From: Bacteroidota bacterium
Lineage (GTDB): Bacteria; Bacteroidota; Bacteroidia; 2-12-FULL-35-15
Direction of reading: 5' to 3'
Assembly: GCA_025963715.1 (NCBI GenBank)
Contig: JAOQAG010000004.1
Location: 1 to 64,000, forward strand
Length of the DNA: 64,000 bases
A model generated the notes under the pieces. That model saw only the letters and a program-made list of their open reading frames with translations. It was not told the DNA's origin and did no database searches. Position numbers and translations under genes: made by a program. Numbering within the stretch: position 1 is the stretch's first letter; each line of letters opens with the position of its first letter. Shown here piece after piece: positions 49,755-59,200 of the stretch.

Positions 49755-50663
49755 CTATTTTTGTTTTTCTATTTCTTCCAGTTTTTGCTTGTACATGTTT
49801 GATTTATCAAACTCGTTCAAGCTAAAATAAATACCTGACAGACCCAACAGCGTTTCTCTGCGTTTTGGATCCAGCTCGTATGCTTTTTCCATGAAAGGAA
49901 GTGATTCTTTAAATAAGTTAATGGAATTGTCCTGGATGTCGTTCAGCGCCACAATGTCCAGATCGTAATCGGATTGATTGATGAGGTTTACCGCCTGGTT
50001 GTAATACAAAATCCCCATGTTGTAATTGGCAGCAATGTTATTCGGATCTATCGCCAGAATTTTGTTGTACGCATCTTTCGCCAGCTTCAAAAATTCAATT
50101 TTTCCTTTGCGGTCGCTTTCAAATACTTTGGTGTAAAGCGATGCAATGGCCAGTGTAAAATCAATGTCTTTTTGCTGAATGTTTGCAGGTGTAGGATCTA
50201 CCAGCAAATAATATTCTTTGAAAATATCAAAATTAGCGATCGCGATCTTATAATCGATGGAATCAAGGCTGGCTCCGGCATCATTGTACAGCGTGGTACA
50301 CAGGTACTTAATGTTTTTCACATTCTCCTGTACATTTTCCTGGGCGGTATCCAGCTCTATCGATTTTTTGAATGATTTCAGCGCCACGATCCGGGAAGTG
50401 GATTGTTTATTTCCTTTTTCGCTTTTGTTGTAAATGGATTTGTAGATAAAACCGCGAACATACCATGATTTGCCATCTCCGGCAGTTTCGGGATGTAAAA
50501 CAACAGCATCGATGTTCACTTTAGCGCTATCGAGATTTCCCTGCTGCAAGAACGTATACGCAGCGTTGAATTTACGCTGCTGCGCTTTGCCCACTATTGT
50601 TGCGAAAAGCAGCAATAACGTAAAACAAATGGTTCTTTTTAAGTTTAACATCTTAATTATCAT
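49755..50663 (-). CDS. Tetratricopeptide repeat protein
   Basis: Signal peptide, AAYTFLQQGNLDSAKVNIDAVV, KDAYNKILAIDPNNIAANYNMGILYYNQA. Confidence 0.85.
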   Translation of the reverse strand: MIIKMLNLKRTICFTLLLLFATIVGKAQQRKFNAAYTFLQQGNLDSAKVNIDAVVLHPETAGDGKSWYVRGFIYKSIYNKSEKGNKQSTSRIVALKSFKKSIELDTAQENVQENVKNIKYLCTTLYNDAGASLDSIDYKIAIANFDIFKEYYLLVDPTPANIQQKDIDFTLAIASLYTKVFESDRKGKIEFLKLAKDAYNKILAIDPNNIAANYNMGILYYNQAVNLINQSDYDLDIVALNDIQDNSINLFKESLPFMEKAYELDPKRRETLLGLSGIYFSLNEFDKSNMYKQKLEEIEKQK

Positions 50664-50680
50664 GTAAATATATAAAAAAA

Positions 50681-51214
50681 TTATTTAACCTGTACCGACA
50701 TATCCACCAGCGTGGTTGCGACCTTGAGTTTATACTTCTCTATATTTGCTTTGTTCAATTCGATCTTCTGTTTATTTTCTACAATTGAAAAGTTTATGCC
50801 CGATCCCAGCTTTGTTAATCCGGCTTTATCTGTAACAATGAGCGTGCTTTTACCGGTTACTTTTTTGATCACTTCGGGCAGTTCGTCCGAGCTGTTTGTT
50901 AAAATGTAAATAATGTGACATTGTGCTGCTTCCGCCGGATTACCAATGCTTTTGATCTCCAGTTTCTGAGCGCCTACGGTTTTGGAAGCCGCCATTTTAC
51001 TCAGCTCATTAAACAGGGGAATGTTGGTACCATATACGCCAATTACAAAGTTGCCGGATTTGTAGTTGTCCGGCCATTCAATGTATTTCGTAAAATTGTA
51101 GATGTAAATTGCCTTGATGCGGGCACCGGCCTCTTCCGATTGGTCCATCCGGATCGCTGCACTTTGCGTGAGCAACAAAATCGGGAGTACTAATATGAAA
51201 AGTAGTTTCTTCAT
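50681..51214 (-). CDS. YfiR family (DUF4154) periplasmic protein
   Basis: IKAIYIYNFTKYIEWPDNYKSGNFVIGVYG ... GSGINFSIVENKQKIELNKANIEKYKLKVATTL. Confidence 0.9.
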   Translation of the reverse strand: MKKLLFILVLPILLLTQSAAIRMDQSEEAGARIKAIYIYNFTKYIEWPDNYKSGNFVIGVYGTNIPLFNELSKMAASKTVGAQKLEIKSIGNPAEAAQCHIIYILTNSSDELPEVIKKVTGKSTLIVTDKAGLTKLGSGINFSIVENKQKIELNKANIEKYKLKVATTLVDMSVQVK

Positions 51215-51350
51215 TCGTTCAAAATGCCTAAAGCAAATTGTTAGCCAGTTTTTTTAACGCACAAATATAAACAAATTTACATGATCCGGCACCCAATCTT
51301 TAGGATCTGCAAGAGCGGGATTTTATACTGGATTTAAGCAATAAAAATCC

Positions 51351-51358
51351 TATTTTTG
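51351..51358 (+). promoter_or_regulatory. Putative -7 element TATTTTTG for the sigma factor gene
   Basis: Exact TAnnTTTG match 8 bp before ATG 51367; would give a nearly leaderless mRNA. Confidence 0.4.
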
Positions 51359-51366
51359 TGCTACGC

Positions 51367-51960
51367 ATGTACGCTACAGAACTCCATACACTTGATGATC
51401 TGCAATTGGTTGCCCGTTATAAACAAACCGGCGACAATAACTGCGTGGGTGTATTGTTCCAGCGTTACACCCACCTGGTGTTTGGTGTGTGCATGAAATA
51501 CCTGAAAGATGAAGATGACAGCAAAGATGCTTCCATGCAGCTGTTTGAAAAATTATTGACCGATCTGAAAAAGCACGAGATCCAGCAATTTAAAGCCTGG
51601 CTGCACATGGTTTGCAAAAATTTTTGCCTGATGCAGCTGCGCTCCGGTTCGGCTAAACTTAAACACAACAAGGCCATGCAGCAGGATTTGGGAGCGCTTA
51701 TGGAAACCGACCTGAACGCGCATCTTGTACATGAAAACACAAAAGAAATACAGCTCACACACATGGAAGAATGCATGAAAGGGCTGAATGAGGAACAGCG
51801 CCTGTGTGTGGAATTGTTTTACCTGCAGGAAAAAAGTTATAGTGAAATTACCGAAACAACCAGCTTTAGCATGAATAATGTAAAAAGCTATATACAAAAC
51901 GGCAAACGGAATTTAAAGATCTGCATCGAATCGCGCAGCAGTGTATTGCAACAAAAATGA
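51367..51960 (+). CDS. Sigma-70 family RNA polymerase sigma factor (ECF-like)
   Basis: DLQLVARYKQTGDNNCVGVLFQRYTHLVFGVCMKYLKDEDDSKDASMQLFEKLL and sigma4 EKSYSEITETTSFSMNNVKSYIQNGKRNLK; tracked start 51358 is GTG. Confidence 0.9.
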   Translation: MYATELHTLDDLQLVARYKQTGDNNCVGVLFQRYTHLVFGVCMKYLKDEDDSKDASMQLFEKLLTDLKKHEIQQFKAWLHMVCKNFCLMQLRSGSAKLKHNKAMQQDLGALMETDLNAHLVHENTKEIQLTHMEECMKGLNEEQRLCVELFYLQEKSYSEITETTSFSMNNVKSYIQNGKRNLKICIESRSSVLQQK

Positions 51961-53312
51961 GTGAAAAATTAAAACATACATTATATACGCCTACGGATTG
52001 TATTTCGGAGCAAACGATGTTTGATTACATCGACCACGCTCTTTCTCCGAAACAACAGCACGTGGTGGAAAAGCATTTGCTGGAATGTGAGCTGTGCTCG
52101 GACGCAATGGATGGTTTAAGACTGGTAAAGAACCGCAACATTATTGGAACGATCAATCAACAGGTTGCCGAAAAAATGGCAATGCCGCCGGTTGTAAAAA
52201 AATCAGGAGGGTTCAATTATAAAATAGTCATGTCGGTCGCGGCCGGATTGTTATTGCTAATGGGCGGCCTTTTCTTTTTCAATCACTTAGCGCCGCCATC
52301 TGCGGAAGAAAAAGCAACGGTTGCTGATCTGAAAACAGATCAAAAAGCAAAAGAAATACAAAACGAAACAACACCGGGAACCGGTAAACCGGCAACTCCA
52401 TCCGGCACGGTAACAACAAAAAACAAAGCGGTTGACCGATCGGAAGCAAACGATCAATCTCCTGCGCCTGTATTAAAAGAAGAGGAAGCAAAACAGGAAA
52501 GACCGGCACAGGAAACGGCGCCGGATGAATTACGGAAAGCTGAAAACACAGAAAAAACAGAAACGACCGTTGCACTGGAAGGCGCAGCTGCAAATGCAAA
52601 ATTAACGGACAGTATTTCCGTTGCTGACAAAGGCACGGGAACTTACACCTACGAATGGAACACGCCAAAAACCGACAAGGATGATGGTAATTCAGCCGGA
52701 GCAGGGGCTCTGGCACCACAAAAAGAAGAAGATAAAAATCAGGCAGCTACTTATGCTGTGGTAACGGAACAATTGGCCGATGAAGCGAAAGATCAAAAAG
52801 CAGAAAAAATGAAAGCGAAAAAAGCGCCGGAAGAGAAAAAAGCAAATGCTGTTGCCGGTGATTACAAAGCTACGCCCTCTACTTCAGAAACTCCGGCTTA
52901 CGCTCCGCCGGATCTTGCACAAAATTACAATAAGGTGATCAAAGGAGATTCTATCAGTACAATCTCCGGCTTGAGTAACAATTCAATAACTGCTTTTGTT
53001 GACCAAACGCCGGAGTTTCCGGGAGGAAATGCTGCCTTGTTAAAATTTATCAGCAGCAATGCCAAATGGCCGGTGCAGGCTGCAGGAAAAGAAATAACAG
53101 CAACAAAAATTTACGTACAATTTACGATTGATAAATACGGAAATGTAAAAAATCCGAAGATCCTGAAAGGCATCAACGACGGGTATGACAAGGAAGCATT
53201 GCGCGTTGTAAGCCTGATGCCGAAATGGAAACCGGCAATATCCGGCGGCAAAACCACTGCGTATGTTTATTCGATGCAGATTTTGACCGATCAAAAATTA
53301 AATGCAAAGTAG
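51957..53312 (+). CDS. Anti-sigma-like zinc finger fused to TonB C-terminal domain
   Basis: zf-HC2-like VEKHLLECELCSDAMDGL, one TM segment, Lys/Ala/Glu-rich linker, TonB-like VQFTIDKYGNVKNPKILKGINDGYDKEALRVVSLMPKWKPAISGG. Confidence 0.88.
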   Translation: MSEKLKHTLYTPTDCISEQTMFDYIDHALSPKQQHVVEKHLLECELCSDAMDGLRLVKNRNIIGTINQQVAEKMAMPPVVKKSGGFNYKIVMSVAAGLLLLMGGLFFFNHLAPPSAEEKATVADLKTDQKAKEIQNETTPGTGKPATPSGTVTTKNKAVDRSEANDQSPAPVLKEEEAKQERPAQETAPDELRKAENTEKTETTVALEGAAANAKLTDSISVADKGTGTYTYEWNTPKTDKDDGNSAGAGALAPQKEEDKNQAATYAVVTEQLADEAKDQKAEKMKAKKAPEEKKANAVAGDYKATPSTSETPAYAPPDLAQNYNKVIKGDSISTISGLSNNSITAFVDQTPEFPGGNAALLKFISSNAKWPVQAAGKEITATKIYVQFTIDKYGNVKNPKILKGINDGYDKEALRVVSLMPKWKPAISGGKTTAYVYSMQILTDQKLNAK

Positions 53313-53406
53313 CGCCCGCTATTAACATTCCGCTTTTAATAAACTTTTTATTTCAGTCCGAAAAACGCCTGTATTCCGTTTTACATTTGAGAAACGTGAA
53401 ACCAAC

Positions 53407-53973
53407 ATGCAGCTCAAACGGCTTTTTTCTTTTTATTTGTTCCCGCTGGCATTCGCGTTGCCTTTATTTATAAGCTCCTGCCGACCGGCAAAAGAAATTT
53501 CAAAAACAGAACAACGCTCTTCTGAAAAAGAAAATAAACCGACTGTTTCTTCCACAAAATTAGAAAAAAAATACGCAGAACTGCTGAACGTAAATGAAGA
53601 CCGGATCAGCAACACGAAGCTGTATTCCTTTATCGACGATTGGTACGGCGTGCCTTATAAATACGGCGGACAAAATAAAAAAGGAATTGACTGTTCTAAT
53701 TTTGCGGCTACGCTTTACGCAACTATTTACAACAAACAGCTGAAAGGCTCCTCTGCTTCTATTTTTAACCAATGTAAAGTGATCTCCAGAAGCGATCTGA
53801 AAGAAGGCGATCTTTTATTTTTTAAAATTGAAAAGGAAGATATTTCGCACATCGCGGTGTATCTGCAAAACAACAAGTTTGTGCATGCCACCACAAAAAA
53901 AGGAGTGATGATCGATGATCTGGATGAAGCATATTATAAAAAATATTTTTACAAAGCAGGCAGAGTGAACTGA
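53407..53973 (+). CDS. NlpC/P60 family lipoprotein
   Basis: Lipobox SSC; WYGVPYKYGGQNKKGIDCSNFAATLY, DLLFFKIEKEDISHIAVYLQNNKFVHAT. Confidence 0.92.
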   Translation: MQLKRLFSFYLFPLAFALPLFISSCRPAKEISKTEQRSSEKENKPTVSSTKLEKKYAELLNVNEDRISNTKLYSFIDDWYGVPYKYGGQNKKGIDCSNFAATLYATIYNKQLKGSSASIFNQCKVISRSDLKEGDLLFFKIEKEDISHIAVYLQNNKFVHATTKKGVMIDDLDEAYYKKYFYKAGRVN

Positions 53974-54135
53974 TTATTGATGAGTTGATTACTGATGTGC
54001 AGATGGCTGTACAGATAACGCCCGCCTGAACGATTCGGGCAGGAACAGAAACGAATATTACGAATCTGTGTATCTACCAAATACGAATATTTACCAATAT
54101 ACTAATCTGTGTGTTAAACTAAAATTATAAAATGT

Positions 54136-54180
54136 GCAGGATCAGTTCCCCTCTTGAGAGGGGCCAGGGGTGTGTTAATT
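54136..54180. repeat. ~40-bp dispersed repeat with cccctcttgagagggg palindrome
   Basis: gtgcaggatcagttcccctcttgagaggggccaggggtgtg; also about 56038-56078, inverted at about 28815-28854. Confidence 0.75.
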
Positions 54181-54400
54181 ACGAACAGAAACGAATATTA
54201 CGAATCTGTGTATCTACCAAATACCAATTAATACCAATATACTAATCTGTGTGTGAGCGAATGTATAAAAGAAAATAAATCTTCATCCTAACTGTCATCC
54301 CGCACCTGTTGCGGGATCGGTTAATTGATTTAGCTAACAAACATTATTTTTTTAACACAATGCATTTAATTACCAACGACTATTGACTAAGTACTAAAAT

Positions 54401-55546
54401 ATGGCAAAAGAAAATTCATGCTCCCAGATCCGCATCATTACACGCATTACAGCCATTGCCTGTTTGATCAGTATGCTATTGTGCTACAAGCTGTGGCTGA
54501 ATGACCGTACCTTTCCGGTAGTCCCGCTGCTACACTTTTTACCGGCATTGCATCATCCCTTTGATTATATCCTGCCGGGAATTGCCGCTGTTTTATTGCT
54601 GTGCATCGCAATCGTACGTAATCCGCAACGGTTCATTATTCTTTTTCTTGTGAGCGCTGTTTTACTCATGCTGCTCGATCAGAACCGCTGGCAACCCTGG
54701 TTTTACCAATATGTGCTGATGTTTTTTATTATGGCATTTTTTAATTACCGTTGCGACGATACCAAACAACAGGCAGCCATTGTGTTCACGTTTAAATTAA
54801 TGATCGCCGCTATTTATTTCTGGAGCGGACTGCAAAAATTAAATCCTAATTTTTTATCCGATACATTTCCCTGGCTGATGCAACCCATCACCGATCATTT
54901 AGGGCCAAACAGCATTCTGCATTTCCGCTTTTTAGGATATTCCTTTCCGCTCATTGAAACAGCTACGGGTATTTGCCTGCTGATCCCGGCATTGCAAAAG
55001 CAAGCAGTGATCGCAGCCATCCTCATGCACGTTTTTGTCTTAGTGATTCTGAGTCCGCTGGGACACAATTACAATCCCGTGGTATGGCCATGGAATGTTG
55101 CCATGATCTTATTTGTGCTCCTGCTTTTTTATAACGATTCTACTTATACGTTTGCCGACATCCGCAGTACGCTGCATTACAATTCCTCCAAATTTGTGCT
55201 GGTATTATTTTTATGCATGCCGCTGTTTAATTTTTTCAACGCCTGGGATTCGTACCTCTCGCATAATTTGTATTCGGGAAATACCAGCGGCGGTGTTATT
55301 TTTATTACAGACGTAGTAAAGGAAAAGCTTCCTGCATATATTAAAACGTACGCGATTCCGGAAGAAGGCCAAAGCGAGATCAATATCAAATACTGGTGCA
55401 TGAAGGAGCTGGGCGTACCGGCTTATCCGGAAAAACGGAATTTTGAAGCGGTGAAGAATAGTCTTTTTGCTTATACAAATGATACTTCTCAGATCTATCT
55501 GTTATATACACCGAAATTAAAAGCAGGCGAAAAAGTGAAACAATAG
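54401..55546 (+). CDS. Polytopic membrane protein, HTTM/DoxX-like
   Basis: Multiple TM segments with IYFWSGLQKLNPNFLSDTFPWLMQP; no firm family. Confidence 0.6.
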   Translation: MAKENSCSQIRIITRITAIACLISMLLCYKLWLNDRTFPVVPLLHFLPALHHPFDYILPGIAAVLLLCIAIVRNPQRFIILFLVSAVLLMLLDQNRWQPWFYQYVLMFFIMAFFNYRCDDTKQQAAIVFTFKLMIAAIYFWSGLQKLNPNFLSDTFPWLMQPITDHLGPNSILHFRFLGYSFPLIETATGICLLIPALQKQAVIAAILMHVFVLVILSPLGHNYNPVVWPWNVAMILFVLLLFYNDSTYTFADIRSTLHYNSSKFVLVLFLCMPLFNFFNAWDSYLSHNLYSGNTSGGVIFITDVVKEKLPAYIKTYAIPEEGQSEINIKYWCMKELGVPAYPEKRNFEAVKNSLFAYTNDTSQIYLLYTPKLKAGEKVKQ

Positions 55547-55613
55547 TACGGATAACGAACAGGAACGAAAAACGAATCTGTGTAAAAATAGTTCAAAGTT
55601 TAAAGTTCAAAAA

Positions 55614-55955
55614 TTTAAAGTTTGCTGTGTTTTATGCAGCGAATAACGAATCTAAACGAATAGCGAATCTGTGCATGATCCATATTTTTAACTGTTTTTG
55701 CTAAAAGTTTAAAGTTGATTAGTTTAAAGTTTGCTGTGTTTTATGCAGCGAATAACGAATCAAAACGAATAGCGAATCTGTGCATGATCCATATTTTTAA
55801 CTGTTTTTGCTAAAAGTTTAAAGTTGATTAGTTAAAGTTTGCTGTGTTTTATGCAGCGAATAACGAATTTAAACGAATAGCGAATCTGTGCATGATTCAT
55901 ATTTTTAACTGTTTTTGCTAAAAGTTTAAAGTTGATTAGTTTAAAGTTTGCTGTG
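55614..55955. repeat. Tandem repeat, period 108-109 bp, about 3 copies
   Basis: tttgctgtgt starts at 55621, 55730, 55838 and 55947; unit includes ttatgcagcgaataacgaat..aaacgaatagcgaatctgtgcatgat.catatttttaactgtttttgctaaaagtttaaagttgattag. Confidence 0.95.
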
Positions 55956-56160
55956 TGTGAGCTATGTGTGATGGAACTCGAATTTTGTGGATGGAACGGA
56001 TTTCTGCGGATAAATAGTTATTAAAATTATAAAATTGTGCAGGATCAATTCCCCTCTTGAGAGGGGTCAGGGGTGTGTAAGTACCGGACAGTACAAAAGT
56101 GAATCCCCTTTTTTATAGCAGAGTCGGAAAACGATTGTGAACACCTCAATATAAAACATA

Positions 56161-56197
56161 AAAAAAGCGCCTCCCGTTTTCCGGAAAGGCGCTTTTC
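56161..56197 (-). terminator. Intrinsic terminator downstream of the 1540-aa adhesin
   Basis: aaaagcgcct ... aggcgctttt. Confidence 0.75.
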
Positions 56198-56216
56198 TAT
56201 TTGCTAATTAATACTG

Positions 56217-59200
56217 TTATCTCACTAACGTAACCGTACCGATATAATTGTGTGTTTTACCAAACACATCCTTTAATTTTACTTTCCACACATATACATC
56301 CTGCTGCGCCACATCACTTCCGTGATTGGCTTTACCATCCCATTTGGATGCATAAATATTATCCCCGTGATAGATCATATTTCCCCAGCGGTCGAAAATG
56401 TAAATGTCGTAATCCACAATACCAATGCCTTGCCCGAAGAAATAATCATTCACACCATCACCATTCGGCGTAAACGCATTCGGGATGTAGAATGTAAATT
56501 CAGGCCCGATGTCCACCGGTTTCTGGATCGTATCCCAGCATCCGTCGGCATTATGCACGATCAGTGTTGCAAGGTAAGAGCTGGCTTCTCCGTTTGGATA
56601 CGTATGTACCGGGCTGGAGGTAGAAGGCGAAATACTGTCGCCATCGCCAAAATAATAATTCCAATAGTTTACATCCGTTGATGAAGCATTTTCAAGTGTT
56701 ACCACCGGATTTAATACCGTTGCATTGGTTGGGTTAGGGTTAAAATCCGCTACCGGTGTGGCATATACCTGCACCATGTGGATATTGGTTAACGTACTCA
56801 CACAACCATGGTTGGAGGTTGCCGTTAATGTTACGTCATAAAAACCGGTTTGTGAAAAACAATGCGATGTGTTTTGTGTGGTCGAATCAACCGCGCTTCC
56901 ATCACCGAAATTCCAATCCCAGGATACAATGTTATCACCTCCGCCAATGGTCGACAGATCTGTAAATGCACCGCAGTGTACAGGGCAGCCGTTCGGATCA
57001 TCTACCGTAAAGACAATTACCGGATTTTCGTAGAAGAAGAATGTTACACTCGACGAAGCAAATGTACATGGTCCGCTTGGATCGTTGGTTGTTAATGTTA
57101 ACGTAATCGAACCTGCTGCATATTCTGCTGCACTTGGTGTGTACACTGCATTTAATGTTGCATTGTCCGGCGCATACGTACCTGCACCGCCGCTCCACGT
57201 TCCGCCCGAAGCGGCACCGCCTACAGCACCTGCAAGCGTTAAGCTGGAACCGGCACATACTGACTGGCTGGAACCTGCATTGGCTGTTGCAACCGGGTTA
57301 ACGGTTACAATCACTGTATCATGCGATAAACAACCAGTTGCTGTGATCGTTGTTGTTACTGCATACGGCGTACTTACCGGTGCTAATGTTAAATTGGTTA
57401 ATGTTACCGTTGGATCCGAAATAATGGTGCTGCTCAGGCCTGTTCCCGGCGTCCAGGAATAGGTATCGCCTGCTGTTGTAGGTGTACCGATTGGCCCCGT
57501 GCTGCCTGTACACAATACCAGGTCAGGCCCGGCATCTGAAACAGGTAATGGATTGATCGTTACTACAACAGAATCCAGATCGGTACAACCTGCACCGGAA
57601 GTTATTTTAATATAATACGTACCACTTGCAGCAACAGCTGTTGGCGTTAACAAAGGATTGGTTGCCGCAGCATCCAGCCAGTATGACAATACACCTGCTC
57701 CTACACTACCTGCGGTTACTGCCGGAAGGGTAATGTCGACCGTTAAAGGCGCGCACACAGCTGCCGGGTTGGTGATCGCTAAAACAGGGAATGGATTTAC
57801 AGTTACAATCGCGGTGTCTTTCGACTGACAACCGGTTGCCGTAATTGTTGTTGTTACAATATACGTTGTTACAATTGATGTGGTTCCTGCGTTTGTTGTG
57901 GTGTTATCAGGGTTGGAAATAGTAGAGGAGCTCAGGCCGGTAGCCGGTGACCATGCATACCCGTAACCTGCGGTAGTTGCAGTTCCAAGTGTAGCAGGCG
58001 TTCCGGTACAGATGGTAATATCAGGTCCTGCGTTGGATACCGGTAATGGATTTACGGTAACGGTTACCGGATCAATATCGGTACAACCGCCGGTTGCCGT
58101 TACTTTGATGTAATACGTGCCGCTGGTTGCAACAGCTGCTGGTGTAGCCAATGGAACGGTTGCACCGGCATCTGTCCAATACGTGAGTATACCGCCACCT
58201 GTGCTGCCCGCAGTTACAGCTGCTGCCGTAATATCAACGGTAGTTGGTAAACATACTGCAGCCGGATCAGTAATGGCCAGCACCGGTTGAGGATTTACGG
58301 TAATAACAGCGGTATCGGTTGTCTGGCAACCGGTTGCGGTAATCGTTGTTGTTACAACATACGATGTTACAATGGGTGTGGTTCCCGGATTAGTAGTGGT
58401 ATTCGAGGGATTAGAGATTGTTGACGAGCTCAAACCAGTTGCCGGAGCCCAGGCATAACCGTACCCCGCAGTAGTTGCAGTTCCAATGCTTGCTGCCGTT
58501 CCCGAACAAATCGTTACATCGGCACCGGCATTGGATACCGGCAATGGATTAATGGTTACTGTTACCGGATCAATATCGGTACAACCGCCGGTTGCCGTTA
58601 CTTTAATGTAATACGTTCCGCTTGTTGCAACAGCTGTTGGTGAAGCCAACGGAACGGTTGCAGCCGCATCTGTCCAATACGTAAGTGTACCGCCGCCTGT
58701 ACTACCGGCAGTTACTGCAGCTGCAGTAATGTTAACGGTATTCGGCGAACACACTGCAGCCGGATTGGTAATGGCCAGCACCGGTTGCGGATTAACTGTA
58801 ACAGTTACCGCATCGGTGGATGTACAGGTGTTGGCTGTTGTTGTTACGGTATAATTGGTTACGATCGGTGTTGTCCCTGCGTTCACTGTGGTGATAGATG
58901 GATTGGAAATGCTGGTAGAGCTTAATCCGGTAGCAGGCGTCCAGCCGTAGGTGTAGCCAGCTGTTGTTGCTGTTCCTATTGTTGCGGCGGTTCCCGAGCA
59001 AATGGTCACATCGGTGCCTGCATCGGAAATTGGCAATGGATTTACAACAATCGTAGAAGTGGCATTTCCGGCACATGCCCCGGTAACGCTGTAAGTAATG
59101 GTATTGTTACCCACTGTTGCGGAAGATGGCGTAAATTGACCTGTTGCGGCGTTTGTAATTCCTGTTCCCGCCCATGTTCCACCGGTTGGATTTCCGGTTA

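Noticed and set aside
52279-52719. 146-aa minus-strand Pro/Leu-rich ORF
   Set aside because: Antisense to the Lys/Ala/Glu-rich linker of the zinc-finger/TonB fusion.
55614-55955. CRISPR-like array
   Set aside because: Whole 109-bp units repeat with no distinct spacers, so it is a tandem repeat and not CRISPR.
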